Shown here in pieces: positions 1 to 7,784 of a stretch of 64,000 bases of DNA (position 1 is the stretch's first letter; every line of letters begins with the position of its first letter). The notes under the pieces are model-generated. The model was not told the origin of the DNA. It made no database searches and worked only from the letters and a program-made list of their open reading frames with translations. The position numbers were made by a program, and so were the translations under genes. The stretch lies in the NCBI RefSeq assembly GCF_900101545.1, contig NZ_FMZU01000020.1, forward strand, positions 62,001 through 126,000, given 5' to 3'. The DNA comes from Variovorax sp. CF079. Its GTDB lineage: Bacteria; Pseudomonadota; Gammaproteobacteria; Burkholderiales; Burkholderiaceae_C.

Positions 1-843
1 CATGGTGTGCAGCTCGTCGATGAAGACGATGGTCTGGCCCTCGTCCTTCGCGAGCTCGTTGAGCACGGTCTTCAGGCGCTCCTCGAATTCGCCGCGGTAC
101 TTGGCGCCGGCGAGCAGCGCCGCCATGTCGAGCGAGAGCACGCGCTTGCCCTTGAGCGACTCGGGCACCTCGCCGGCGACGATGCGCTGCGCCAGGCCTT
201 CGACGATGGCGGTCTTGCCGACACCGGGCTCGCCGATCAGCACGGGATTGTTCTTGGTGCGGCGTTGCAGTACCTGGATGGCGCGGCGGATTTCCTCGTC
301 GCGGCCGATCACCGGATCGAGCTTGCCGAGGCGAGCGCGCTCGGTGAGGTCCAGGCAGTATTTCTTGAGCGCTTCGCGCTGGCCCTCGGCATCGGCGCTG
401 TTCACGCCCTGCCCGCCCCGAACAGCATCGATAGCGGCTTCGACCGATTTGCGCGTCACGCCGTGGCTGCGCGCCAGGTTGCCGATCTCGGCCTTGCTGT
501 CGGCCAGCGCGAGCAGGAAGAGCTCTCCGGCGATGAACTGGTCGTTGCGCTTGATGGCTTCCTTCTCGGTCGCCTGCAGCAGCTTGCCCAGCTCGGGGCC
601 GACCTGAACCTGGTCATGGCCCTGCACCTGCGGCAGCTTCTTGATCGCCGCTTCGGCGGCCTGCAAGAGGCCCGGCACGTTGGCGCCGGCGCGCTCGAGC
701 AAGGCCCGCGGGCCGTCGTCCTGGCGCAGCATGGCCACCAGCAGGTGGACCGGTTCGATATAGGGGTTGTCGTTGCCGAGAGCGAGCGATTGCGCGTCGG
801 CGAGGGCTTCCTGGAATTTGGTTGTGAGTTTGTCTTGGCGCAT
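1..843 (-). CDS. clpB: ATP-dependent chaperone ClpB, N-terminal part (cut by window edge)
   Basis: Hsp100 disaggregase that works with DnaK to rescue aggregated proteins in the cytoplasm. The first 281 codons are visible: the Clp N-domain double repeat (about residues 5-145), then the first AAA+ module with Walker A GEPGVGKT at 204-211 and Walker B VFIDELHTM at 273-281, where the window ends. The start ATG has GGAG about 6 nt upstream and sits about 15 nt below a sigma-32-like promoter. The remainder of the gene lies outside the window. Identification is certain from the contiguous motifs. Confidence 0.97.
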   Translation of the reverse strand, partial: MRQDKLTTKFQEALADAQSLALGNDNPYIEPVHLLVAMLRQDDGPRALLERAGANVPGLLQAAEAAIKKLPQVQGHDQVQVGPELGKLLQATEKEAIKRNDQFIAGELFLLALADSKAEIGNLARSHGVTRKSVEAAIDAVRGGQGVNSADAEGQREALKKYCLDLTERARLGKLDPVIGRDEEIRRAIQVLQRRTKNNPVLIGEPGVGKTAIVEGLAQRIVAGEVPESLKGKRVLSLDMAALLAGAKYRGEFEERLKTVLNELAKDEGQTIVFIDELHTM

Positions 844-865
844 GAATGACTCCGATTCCCCGGCA

Positions 866-893
866 TGTAGGGGTGGGCGGCACCGAATTCAAG
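866..893 (-). promoter_or_regulatory. sigma-32 (heat-shock) type promoter of clpB
   Basis: On the minus strand CTTGAA (893-888), a 14-nt spacer and CCCCTACA (873-866) match the RpoH consensus CTTGAA-N13/14-CCCCATnT. The predicted transcription start is near 858, which leaves a leader of only about 15 nt containing the ribosome binding site. Confidence 0.75.
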
Positions 894-914
894 CGGAAAG
901 CAACGACCCTACAC

Positions 915-1811
915 CTAAACAGGCAGCGAGGAAAAGAAGTCCATGATCTCGCGCCCCAGCGCCTCTTCGCCGCTGTTGAAGTGGGCCATGACGGACATGT
1001 GGTTATGGCCTCGCATCTGCAGAAAACGCGGTGCGCGCCGGCGCGCGTCGGCCAGGCGGTGAGCGAATTCGAGCCCGTAGACATCGAGCAGGGGGTTCTC
1101 GAACTCGGCGATCACGATGAAGGCGGGGATGTCGCTCAAGCCCGCAAGGCGCATCGGCGAGCGCGCTGCATAGAGCGAAACGTCGTCGCCGAAGTAGGCA
1201 CGGACGCCCGGCGCATTGGGGTTCTCGGGCGATTGGTCGGCCTGGAGGCGCGCCGAGACGAGCACTACGGCCCGCGCATGGCATCCGCCCGGCTGCAGAT
1301 CCGGATCGAATGCGTAGTTCGCCACATGCGTCCCGCCCGCGGAATGGCCGATCAGCATCATGCGGGACGGATCGCCTCCGTAATCCGCCACCTGTGCATG
1401 CAGCCAGGCCGTGGCCTGGGCCACGTCGCGCGCACCGCCGGGGTAAGGCGCCTCGGGCGCCAGCCGGTACTCGATATTGACGCCGACGAAGCCCTGCCGC
1501 GCGAACCAGTGAAGCACGTTGTCGTAGAGCTCTGCGCTCGTGCACTTGTCGCCGCGCACGAAGGCGCCGCCATGGACGAAGGCCACCACCGGCGCATGCC
1601 TCGCGCCGCTCGGGCGAAAAATGTCGAGCACCTGGCGTGCGTGCGTGCCGTAGGCCAGGTTCCGCGCCACCGCCACGCCTTTTTTGGGAGCGCTCGCGAG
1701 CAGCGGTGCGTAGGCGTCCTTGACGCGTTGACTGTGCCCTGGGAGATCGAGCGCCCAGCGCGGGCCGATCTCGGCCATCAGCGCGCGCAGGGTTTCGGGA
1801 CCCTCGATCAT
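915..1811 (-). CDS. alpha/beta hydrolase (esterase / kynurenine-formamidase-like)
   Basis: Predicted 298-aa cytosolic hydrolase of the alpha/beta-hydrolase-3 (hormone-sensitive-lipase-like) type. It shows the oxyanion-hole HGGAF at 80-84, the nucleophile elbow GHSAG at 155-159 (Ser157), an acidic candidate near D243 and a catalytic His in GHNH (269-271). The start MIEGPETL was chosen because the frame upstream lies inside the preceding gene; it begins 4 nt after that gene's stop, so the two are translationally close. It is the last gene of the di-iron enzyme / Bug receptor operon. Substrate unknown; ester or amide hydrolysis is inferred from the family. Confidence 0.85.
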   Translation of the reverse strand: MIEGPETLRALMAEIGPRWALDLPGHSQRVKDAYAPLLASAPKKGVAVARNLAYGTHARQVLDIFRPSGARHAPVVAFVHGGAFVRGDKCTSAELYDNVLHWFARQGFVGVNIEYRLAPEAPYPGGARDVAQATAWLHAQVADYGGDPSRMMLIGHSAGGTHVANYAFDPDLQPGGCHARAVVLVSARLQADQSPENPNAPGVRAYFGDDVSLYAARSPMRLAGLSDIPAFIVIAEFENPLLDVYGLEFAHRLADARRRAPRFLQMRGHNHMSVMAHFNSGEEALGREIMDFFSSLPV

Positions 1812-1815
1812 TCCG

Positions 1816-2796
1816 TCATTGCGCGAGCCCCGCGTTCTTGACGACCACCGACCACTTGCCGACTTCGCTGCGCGCAAAAGCGGCGAAGGCGTCGGGCACG
1901 GCCTCTTCGGGCTGTGCGCCGAGCTCGTGCAGGCGCTTCTGCATGTCCGGCATCCTGAGCACGGCCGTGATCTCGGCGTTGAGCCGATCGAGCACCGGCT
2001 TCGGCAGTCCGGCTGGCGCGAAAACGCCGAACCAGGCTGTGACCTCGTAGCCCGCGAGCCCGCTCTCGATCACGGTCGGCACCTCGGGCAACAAGGCGCT
2101 GCGCGTCCTGCCGGTCACTGCCAGCGCGTTGAGCTTGCCGGACTGCACATAGGGCAAGGCCGTGGCCTGCAGATCGAACATCAGCGGCACATGGCCCGCC
2201 ACCACGTCGTTGAGCGCGGGAGCGCTGCCCTTGTAGGGCACGTGCAGCAGCTTGATGCCGGCGGCCGAGGCCAGCAGCTCGCCGGCCAGGTGGTTGGAGG
2301 TTCCGAGCCCGGCCGATGCGTAGCTCAGCTCGCCGGGTCTGGTCTTGGCCTGCGCGACCACATCGGCCACGTTCCTGGCGGCGAAGGACGGATGTGCCAC
2401 AAGCACGAAGGGAATGGAGGCCAGCGGCGCAACCGGCGTGAAGTCTTTCACCGGCTCGTAGCCGACCTTGTTCATGGCCGGATTGATGGCCTGCGAGCTG
2501 ACGGTGCCCATCAGCAGCGTGTAGCCGTCGGCTGCGGCAGCCGCGACGAACCTGGCGCCGATGGCGGTGGCCGCACCGGCGCGGTTGTCGACGACCACCG
2601 GCTGCCCGAGCCGCTCGGCCAGCTTCTGGCCCACGGTGCGCGCAAGGATGTCGGCCGAGCCGCCGGCCGGGTACGGCACCACCATCGTGACCGGACGCTG
2701 CGGATACGCGCCCTGCGCATGAACCGGCGGCGCGAGCGCGACCGCGCCGACGGCCGCCATCAGGCAGCAGCCCAAAGTTTCCATCAGTCGGTTCAT
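1816..2796 (-). CDS. Bug-type tripartite tricarboxylate transporter substrate-binding protein
   Basis: A 326-aa periplasmic solute receptor of the Bug/TctC family. It has an N-terminal signal peptide (hydrophobic segment about 8-24, cleavage likely after PVHA, residue 27) and then the family start YPQRPVTMVVPYPAGGSAD and the usual NRAGA and Y-K-G-S-A-P segments. No TctA/TctB membrane genes are nearby, as is common for the expanded Bug families of Burkholderiales. It sits between a di-iron enzyme gene (10 nt upstream) and the hydrolase, suggesting uptake or sensing of that pathway's substrate. Ligand unknown. Confidence 0.92.
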   Translation of the reverse strand: MNRLMETLGCCLMAAVGAVALAPPVHAQGAYPQRPVTMVVPYPAGGSADILARTVGQKLAERLGQPVVVDNRAGAATAIGARFVAAAAADGYTLLMGTVSSQAINPAMNKVGYEPVKDFTPVAPLASIPFVLVAHPSFAARNVADVVAQAKTRPGELSYASAGLGTSNHLAGELLASAAGIKLLHVPYKGSAPALNDVVAGHVPLMFDLQATALPYVQSGKLNALAVTGRTRSALLPEVPTVIESGLAGYEVTAWFGVFAPAGLPKPVLDRLNAEITAVLRMPDMQKRLHELGAQPEEAVPDAFAAFARSEVGKWSVVVKNAGLAQ

Positions 2797-2806
2797 GGCT
2801 TCGTCC

Positions 2807-3721
2807 TCAATGCGCCGAAACCGCGGCGCGATCCACTTCGGGCACTTCCGGTATCTCGACGCCGTAGGGCGCGACGTCGGCGCGGATCCGGTCCAGCGCA
2901 CGCCGGATGATCGCGATCTCCTGGTCGGGATGGGTCGCGCCCAACCCGTGCTCGGCCGCCAGCGCCCGGTTGCGCCCTGCCCGCACCCGCTCGTCGTCAG
3001 GCAGGTTGACCACCGCATAGACGCCGTTGAGCAGGCTGCCGCGCAGTTTCTTGGCCACCTTTTCGCCGAGCAGGCGGCGCTCGTCCGCGGACAGCTCGGC
3101 AAAGAACCTGCGCATGATGATGCGGCCGAACTGGATGTGCCGCGCCTCGTCGCGCAGGATCAGCTGGCAGGCGGTGCGGATCGACTTGAAGCGCGCGTTC
3201 TCGTAGCGCGCCTGCAGCAGCTCGCCCGAGAGCTGCTCGAACAGCGTGTTGACCGCGAGCCCCGCGAAGAAGGACATCGCCTTTTCGTCGCGCTCGTCGT
3301 GGAAGCGCGGGATCACCGCCTTGAAGTAGTCGGCGCGCGGCTCGTCCTGGTAGCCAGCCAGCCCGCGCGCGACGAGGAATGAGGCCTCGTGATGGCGCAG
3401 CTCCTCCGCGATGAAGTTGACGATGTGCTGCTTGATCTCGAAAGGCTGGTGCGCGAACACGGCGTCGCGCAGCCGTTCGGTGCCGTAGGGAATGGCACCG
3501 TGCTCCATCCAGGCGCGCAGGCTCCACCATTCCGCACCGGCTTCTCGCACCTCGGCGGGAAGCTCCGCGTCGCGGAGGTCCGAGAAATCGATCGCGGCCG
3601 GATTCCATGCCAGTTCGCGCGATTGTTCGCACAGGCGCCAGACCTCCGGATATTCGATCTCGGACTTGATGGGATACGGGTTCGGAACCGGGGTGAGTTC
3701 TTCGAGAAGCGAAGGCTGCAT
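2807..3721 (-). CDS. ferritin-like di-iron protein (AurF-type N-oxygenase-like)
   Basis: A 304-aa soluble helical protein with two carboxylate-histidine motifs typical of di-iron oxygenases: EELRH at 106-110 and DEARH at 191-195, with further candidate ligands E73 and E162. The layout resembles p-aminobenzoate N-oxygenase (AurF)-like or other ferritin-superfamily oxygenases rather than storage ferritins. The start MQPSLLEEL was chosen because the frame above it is not protein-like. First gene of an operon with a Bug receptor and a hydrolase, and divergent from a LysR regulator, which suggests an inducible pathway. The family call is from motifs; the reaction is unknown. Confidence 0.75.
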   Translation of the reverse strand: MQPSLLEELTPVPNPYPIKSEIEYPEVWRLCEQSRELAWNPAAIDFSDLRDAELPAEVREAGAEWWSLRAWMEHGAIPYGTERLRDAVFAHQPFEIKQHIVNFIAEELRHHEASFLVARGLAGYQDEPRADYFKAVIPRFHDERDEKAMSFFAGLAVNTLFEQLSGELLQARYENARFKSIRTACQLILRDEARHIQFGRIIMRRFFAELSADERRLLGEKVAKKLRGSLLNGVYAVVNLPDDERVRAGRNRALAAEHGLGATHPDQEIAIIRRALDRIRADVAPYGVEIPEVPEVDRAAVSAH

Positions 3722-3794
3722 CGTGTGGTCTTTCTCAGTTTCAGCCGCATGCTGCGGCAGCGCGGGTGCTTCGTCCAATACCGTTTGAAGGGGC

Positions 3795-3819
3795 TGGTGA
3801 TAGGCTGGAGCGATCACCA
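3795..3819. promoter_or_regulatory. LysR-type operator (T-N11-A dyad)
   Basis: TGGTGAT (3795-3801) and ATCACCA (3813-3819) form a perfect 7-bp dyad around an 11-nt spacer, so the inner bases fit the LysR T-N11-A pattern. It lies 15 bp before the LysR start, in the divergent gap to the di-iron enzyme gene. Confidence 0.6.
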
Positions 3820-3834
3820 ATCCTGGAAGCAGCG

Positions 3835-4728
3835 ATGGACCTTCGTCAGCTCCGGCAATTCGTCGCGGTCGCGGAAGAGCGCAGCTTCCGGCGCGCCGCG
3901 GAGCGCCTTCACGTGTCGCAGCCGCCTCTGAGCGTGGCCGTGCAGCGGCTCGAAGCCGAGGTAGGCGCAACCCTGCTGGACCGCACCCGCCACCATGTGC
4001 GCCTGACCGTGGCCGGCGAGGCCTTCCTGCGCGAAGCGCGGCGTACGCTGGCGCATGCGCAGCTGTCGATCGAGATCGCGCAGCGCGCAGCGGCCGGCAA
4101 GCTCGGCACGCTGCGACTGTCCTTCGTGCCCAGCGCCGCGCTGGGCGTGGTGCCGCGGCTCCTGCGCGCCTTTCGCGAGGACTACCCCGACGTCAAGCTG
4201 GTGCTGACCGGCGACACCACCTCGCAGCAGGTGGCGGCGCTCCTGAGCGGCGCCATCGACGTCGGCATCGTCGTGCCACCGCTGCACGACGCGGGCGACT
4301 TCCGGATCCAGCCCTTCTGCGACCAGGAGCTCACGCTGGCGGTGCCCGACACGCATCCGCTCGCGCAGCAGAAGCGCGTGCAGCTGCGCGACTTGGCCTC
4401 GGAGCCTTTCGTCGGTTTTCCCTTCAAGGAAGGGCCCGGCTTCGAGAGCGTGGTGATGGCGGCCTGCCAGGACAGCGGCTTCATACCGAACTTCGTCCAG
4501 GTCGCCTCGCAGATGCAGACCATCCTCGCGCTGGTGGGCGGCGGCCTGGGCATCGCGCTGGTGCCGCAGGCCATGCAGGCGGTGCAGACCGAGCACGTGG
4601 TCTACCTGCAGGTGCGGCGGCGCAACGCACCGGTCAAGTACGCGCTGGGGCTGGCCTTCCGGCCGTCCAACGGCAACCCGGCGCTGGATGCCTTCATTGC
4701 GATGGCGCATCGGCTGCGCCGGCGATGA
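3835..4728 (+). CDS. LysR-family transcriptional regulator
   Basis: A 297-aa regulator. The N-terminal winged helix-turn-helix (residues 1-60) includes FVAVAEERSFRRAAERLHVS and QPPLS, followed by the linker helix and a periplasmic-binding-like effector domain (about 90-297). Start ATG (MDLRQLRQF) is the canonical LysR start. Divergent from the di-iron enzyme operon with a T-N11-A dyad between them, and followed by a second Bug receptor; it probably controls both sides in response to their common ligand. The effector cannot be deduced. Confidence 0.93.
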   Translation: MDLRQLRQFVAVAEERSFRRAAERLHVSQPPLSVAVQRLEAEVGATLLDRTRHHVRLTVAGEAFLREARRTLAHAQLSIEIAQRAAAGKLGTLRLSFVPSAALGVVPRLLRAFREDYPDVKLVLTGDTTSQQVAALLSGAIDVGIVVPPLHDAGDFRIQPFCDQELTLAVPDTHPLAQQKRVQLRDLASEPFVGFPFKEGPGFESVVMAACQDSGFIPNFVQVASQMQTILALVGGGLGIALVPQAMQAVQTEHVVYLQVRRRNAPVKYALGLAFRPSNGNPALDAFIAMAHRLRRR

Positions 4729-4822
4729 AAGCGAAGCGCGCTCGTTCAGAATAGCTTCCCTCGAACCCGGGCACGCGTGTTGCTCGCTCGTTCATTCTTT
4801 ATTCAATCGTCTGGAGTTGCTC

Positions 4823-5821
4823 ATGTTCTGTTCAAGGTGGATTGCCGCTTCCGCGCCGCGCCGGGTCTTCGCGCTCGGGCTCCTGGCCGCGATTGCGGGC
4901 TTCTCTGGCTTCGCGCAGGCGCAGCAGGGCACGCCGATCAAGCTGCTGGTCGGCTTTCCTGCCGGCGCCGGCAGCGACGCGATCGCCCGCACGCTGGCCG
5001 AGAAGCTCAAGGACCAGCTGGGCGCGCCGGTGGTGGTCGAGAACCGCGCCGGTGCCGGTGGCCAGATCGCCGCGCAGGCCCTCAAGGCCGCCGCACCGGA
5101 CGGTCACACGCTGTTCCTCTCGCACGACCACAGCATTTCGATCCTGCCGCAGGTGGTGAAGAACGCGGGCTTCAATCCGGCCACCGATTTCGTGCCGGTC
5201 GCCGGCTTCGCGACCTTCGCCAACGTGCTCGCGGTATCGGGCGGTACCCCGGCGAAGAACCTGGACGAGTACCTCAAATGGGTGCGCACCCAGCGCGGCG
5301 GCAAGGACACCATCGGCGTGCCGGCGCCGGCCTCGATCCCCGAGTTCCTGGTGAAGATGATCGGCACCAAGTACAAGATCGACGTGCAGTCGGCGCCCTA
5401 CCGCGGCAGCGCGCCGATGACGGCCGACATGCTGGGCAACCAGATCAGCGCCGGCATCGCCTCGGTGCCCGACTTCATCGAGAACCATCGGGCGGGCAAG
5501 GTGCGCATCGTCGCCACCATCGGCAGCAAGCGCCAGGCGCTGCTGCCGCAGGTGCCGACCTTTACCGAGCTCGGCTTCGCGAACCTGGAAGACCTGCCCT
5601 ACTACGGCGTGTTCGCGCCCGTCGGCACGCCGCAGCCGGTCATCGATCGCTTCGGCGATGCCCTGGCCAAGGTGCTGGCCATGCCAGACGTGAAGCAGAA
5701 GCTCACCACGATGGGCCTGACGGTCGCCTACGAGCCGCAAGGCCAGTTCGCGGGGCGCGTGCGGAGCTATACGCAGACCTGGGAAGGCATCATCAAGGCC
5801 AGCGGCTTCACCCCTCAATAG
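4823..5821 (+). CDS. Bug-type tripartite tricarboxylate transporter substrate-binding protein
   Basis: A 332-aa periplasmic receptor of the Bug/TctC family with a signal peptide ending near FAQA (33) and the family signatures VGFPAGAGSDAIAR and VVENRAGAGG. ATG is preceded by GGAG with about 8 nt spacing. It follows the LysR gene in the same direction with about 95 nt between them. It is clearly related to, but different from, the other Bug protein encoded on the opposite strand upstream of the regulator. No transport-channel genes are present nearby. Confidence 0.92.
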   Translation: MFCSRWIAASAPRRVFALGLLAAIAGFSGFAQAQQGTPIKLLVGFPAGAGSDAIARTLAEKLKDQLGAPVVVENRAGAGGQIAAQALKAAAPDGHTLFLSHDHSISILPQVVKNAGFNPATDFVPVAGFATFANVLAVSGGTPAKNLDEYLKWVRTQRGGKDTIGVPAPASIPEFLVKMIGTKYKIDVQSAPYRGSAPMTADMLGNQISAGIASVPDFIENHRAGKVRIVATIGSKRQALLPQVPTFTELGFANLEDLPYYGVFAPVGTPQPVIDRFGDALAKVLAMPDVKQKLTTMGLTVAYEPQGQFAGRVRSYTQTWEGIIKASGFTPQ

Positions 5822-5924
5822 TGTTGGCCCCCCGGCTTTTCACGCCGCTTTGCGGCGTGTAACTCCACCCCCCAAAGGGGGAGGCGCGGCCCGCCTTGGG
5901 GCGGCCCGGCGGCGGCCGCATGAC
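5822..5924. repeat. GC-rich intergenic repeat, copy 1 (between convergent genes)
   Basis: Fills the gap between the convergent Bug and moaE stop codons. Contains an 8-bp hairpin CACGCCGC-TTT-GCGGCGTG (5841-5859), a CCCCCC-AAA-GGGGG hairpin (5868-5881) and a GCCTTGGGGCGGCCC core. A related element in reverse orientation occupies 54422-54512. It probably acts as a bidirectional transcription terminator or is a REP-like element. Confidence 0.7.
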
Positions 5925-6401
5925 TCAAGCGTTGCTGACGGTGATGCCCCAGCGCGCCAGGGCGGCATCGTCGTCCACGCGCGCATCGACCCAGCGCGCG
6001 CCGTCGGGCGTCTGCTCCTTCTTCCAGAACGGCGCCTGCGTCTTGAGGTAGTCCATCAGGAACTCGCAGGCCTGGAAGCTCTGGCCGCGGTGGGCCGAGA
6101 TCACCGCCACCATCATGATCTGGTCGAGCGGCTGCAAGAGGCCGACGCGATGGATCACGCGCGCGCCGAGGATGTCGAAGCGGCGATGCGCCTCGTCGAT
6201 CATGGCTTCGATGGATTTCTCGGTCATGCCGGGGTAGTGCTCGAGCTCCATCGAAGCGACCGCATCCCCATCGTTGCGGTCACGCACGGTGCCGATGAAG
6301 CTGCAGACCGCTCCGACCCGCTTGTCGTCGCCGCGCAACGCGGCGATCTCGTGCGCGAGGTCGAAATCGCCTGTTTGAATGAAAACGCGTGGGCTGCCCA
6401 T
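5925..6401 (-). CDS. moaE: molybdopterin synthase catalytic subunit MoaE
   Basis: A 158-aa large subunit of molybdopterin synthase, which converts cyclic pyranopterin monophosphate to molybdopterin using sulfur carried on the MoaD C-terminus. Family residues are present: H104-R105 in SAHRG, K120 in DYLK and K127 in FWKKE, matching the catalytic lysines near 119 and 126 of E. coli MoaE. Its partner moaD lies at 7531-7782 on the same strand, but the two are separated by an oppositely oriented dapA-like gene, so moaE probably has its own promoter in 6402-6653. Confidence 0.96.
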   Translation of the reverse strand: MGSPRVFIQTGDFDLAHEIAALRGDDKRVGAVCSFIGTVRDRNDGDAVASMELEHYPGMTEKSIEAMIDEAHRRFDILGARVIHRVGLLQPLDQIMMVAVISAHRGQSFQACEFLMDYLKTQAPFWKKEQTPDGARWVDARVDDDAALARWGITVSNA

Positions 6402-6541
6402 GGCCGGATTGTGGCACCGCGCTAGACTGCGGCGATGCCTTCCCGCGCCCCGCACCGCCACCCCGCTTCGCCCGAAGCGATGGCCTGCGTGCGCGTGGGC
6501 GGCAAAGCCAAAAAACCAGAGCTCGTCTGACCGGAGCTTCG

Positions 6542-6568
6542 GTTCCGTCGTCGGATGAGCGACGGAAC
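6542..6568 (+). other. strong hairpin in the leader of the dapA-like gene
   Basis: GTTCCGTCG (6542-6550) and CGACGGAAC (6560-6568) form a 9-bp perfect stem with a 9-nt loop; outer arms GGAGC (6533-6537) and GCTCC (6574-6578) can extend it. A second 7-bp hairpin CCGATGG/CCATCGG (6610-6616, 6625-6631) lies just upstream of the ribosome binding site. No T-tract follows directly. Function unknown. Confidence 0.5.
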
Positions 6569-6653
6569 TGCAAGGCTCCAGCTGAAGCTGTTTTCTCGTG
6601 TGCGCGCATCCGATGGTGGTTCTTCCATCGGTCGATTCCTGAAGGACATCCGC

Positions 6654-7544
6654 GTGCACCCCTCTTCTTCCACCCCTGATTTCTCGGGCCTCTGGATCCC
6701 GCTCGTGACGCCGTTTCGCAAGGGCGGCACCGTCGACCACGCGGCGCTCGCCGCGCTGGCCGAGCGGCTCGCGTCCACCGGCATTGCCGGCTTCGTGGTC
6801 TGCGGCTCGACCGGCGAGGCAGCGGCGCTCGACGGCGACGAACAGCTGGCCGTGCTCGCCACGGTCGCGAAGGCCGCGCCCGCGCTGCCGCGCATCATGG
6901 GCATCTCGGGCTACCACCTCGGCAAGACGCTGGACTGGGTGCGCCAGCTGAACGACTTCGGGCTGGCCGGGCTGCTGGTGCCGGCGCCGAGCTACATCCG
7001 GCCCTCGCAGGCAGGCCTCCTCGCGTGGTTCGGCGCGATCGCTGAAGCGAGCGCCGTGCCGCTCCTGGTCTACGACATCCCCTACCGCACCGGCGCGACG
7101 ATCGCACGCGAGACGCTGCTCTCGCTGGCGGCCGACCCGCGCATCCGCGCCATCAAGGACTGTGGCGGCGACTTGGCCAAGACGCGGGCGCTGATCGCCG
7201 ACGGCCGGCTGCAGGTGCTGGCCGGCGAAGACGCACAGCTCTTCGGCACGCTGGCCGAGGGCGGCGTGGGCGCCATCGCGGCCAGCGCGCATCTGCAGAC
7301 CGCGCGTTTCGTGCAGGTCGCGCAGCTGTTGCGCGAAGGCCGGCTGGCCGAAGCGCGCGCGCAATGGCAACCGTTGCTGCCCTTGATCGAAGCGCTCTTC
7401 GCCGAACCGAACCCCGGACCGTTGAAGGCCGTGCTCGCCAACGAAGGATGGATGCAGGACGAGTTGCGCGCGCCGATGACGCGGGCCGGCAGCGCGCTGC
7501 GCGAGCACCTCTTCCGGATGCAGGCCGCGCTCAGCCGCCCGTGA
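6654..7544 (+). CDS. dihydrodipicolinate synthase / N-acetylneuraminate lyase family aldolase
   Basis: A 296-aa (beta/alpha)8 class I aldolase of the DapA family. Schiff-base Lys is K168 in AIKDCGG; Y140, GSTGE (51-55), Y114 and R145 (PYRTG) correspond to the DapA catalytic and carboxylate-binding residues. GTG at 6654 is preferred because GAAGGA lies 7 nt upstream and the length then equals the family norm; an ATG at 6555 would add 33 unrelated residues. It sits on the opposite strand between moaD and moaE and overlaps the moaD stop by 14 nt, not in a lysine operon, so it may be a paralogue acting on another 2-oxo acid. Confidence 0.88.
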   Translation: MHPSSSTPDFSGLWIPLVTPFRKGGTVDHAALAALAERLASTGIAGFVVCGSTGEAAALDGDEQLAVLATVAKAAPALPRIMGISGYHLGKTLDWVRQLNDFGLAGLLVPAPSYIRPSQAGLLAWFGAIAEASAVPLLVYDIPYRTGATIARETLLSLAADPRIRAIKDCGGDLAKTRALIADGRLQVLAGEDAQLFGTLAEGGVGAIAASAHLQTARFVQVAQLLREGRLAEARAQWQPLLPLIEALFAEPNPGPLKAVLANEGWMQDELRAPMTRAGSALREHLFRMQAALSRP

Positions 7545-7782
7545 CCGGCGGGAAGAAGGCCACTTCCTGGCCTTCGCGCAGCACAGCGCTCTCGGCGCTC
7601 ATGACCTGGTCGAGCGCCATGCGCACGGCCTTGCCGCGAGCCAGCGCGCTTGAATGGGGCTCGCCGCGCGCGATCAACTCGTCGCGCAGCGCGGCCAGAT
7701 CGGACGCGCCGGTCTCGACGGTCTCGCTGCCGGTTCCCAGTGCCTCGCGCACCGAGGCGAAATAGCGCACCGTGACTTTCAT
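7531..7782 (-). CDS. moaD: molybdopterin synthase sulfur carrier subunit MoaD
   Basis: An 83-aa ubiquitin-fold protein ending in the diagnostic Gly-Gly (PVTGG) that is adenylated and thiocarboxylated to supply sulfur to MoaE. It starts 2 nt after the moeA stop, so the two are co-transcribed. Its 3' end overlaps the convergent dapA-like gene by 14 nt. Identification rests on position, size and the terminal GG. Confidence 0.95.
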   Translation of the reverse strand: MKVTVRYFASVREALGTGSETVETGASDLAALRDELIARGEPHSSALARGKAVRMALDQVMSAESAVLREGQEVAFFPPVTGG

Positions 7783-7784
7783 GT

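Noticed and set aside
6435..6530. 31-codon ORF upstream of the dapA-like gene
   Set aside because: No ribosome binding site, Arg/Pro-rich composition and no hydrophobic or conserved feature; more likely untranslated leader.
6555..6653. Upstream ATG start for the dapA-like gene
   Set aside because: It adds 33 residues outside the family and passes through the leader hairpins; GTG at 6654 has the better binding site.
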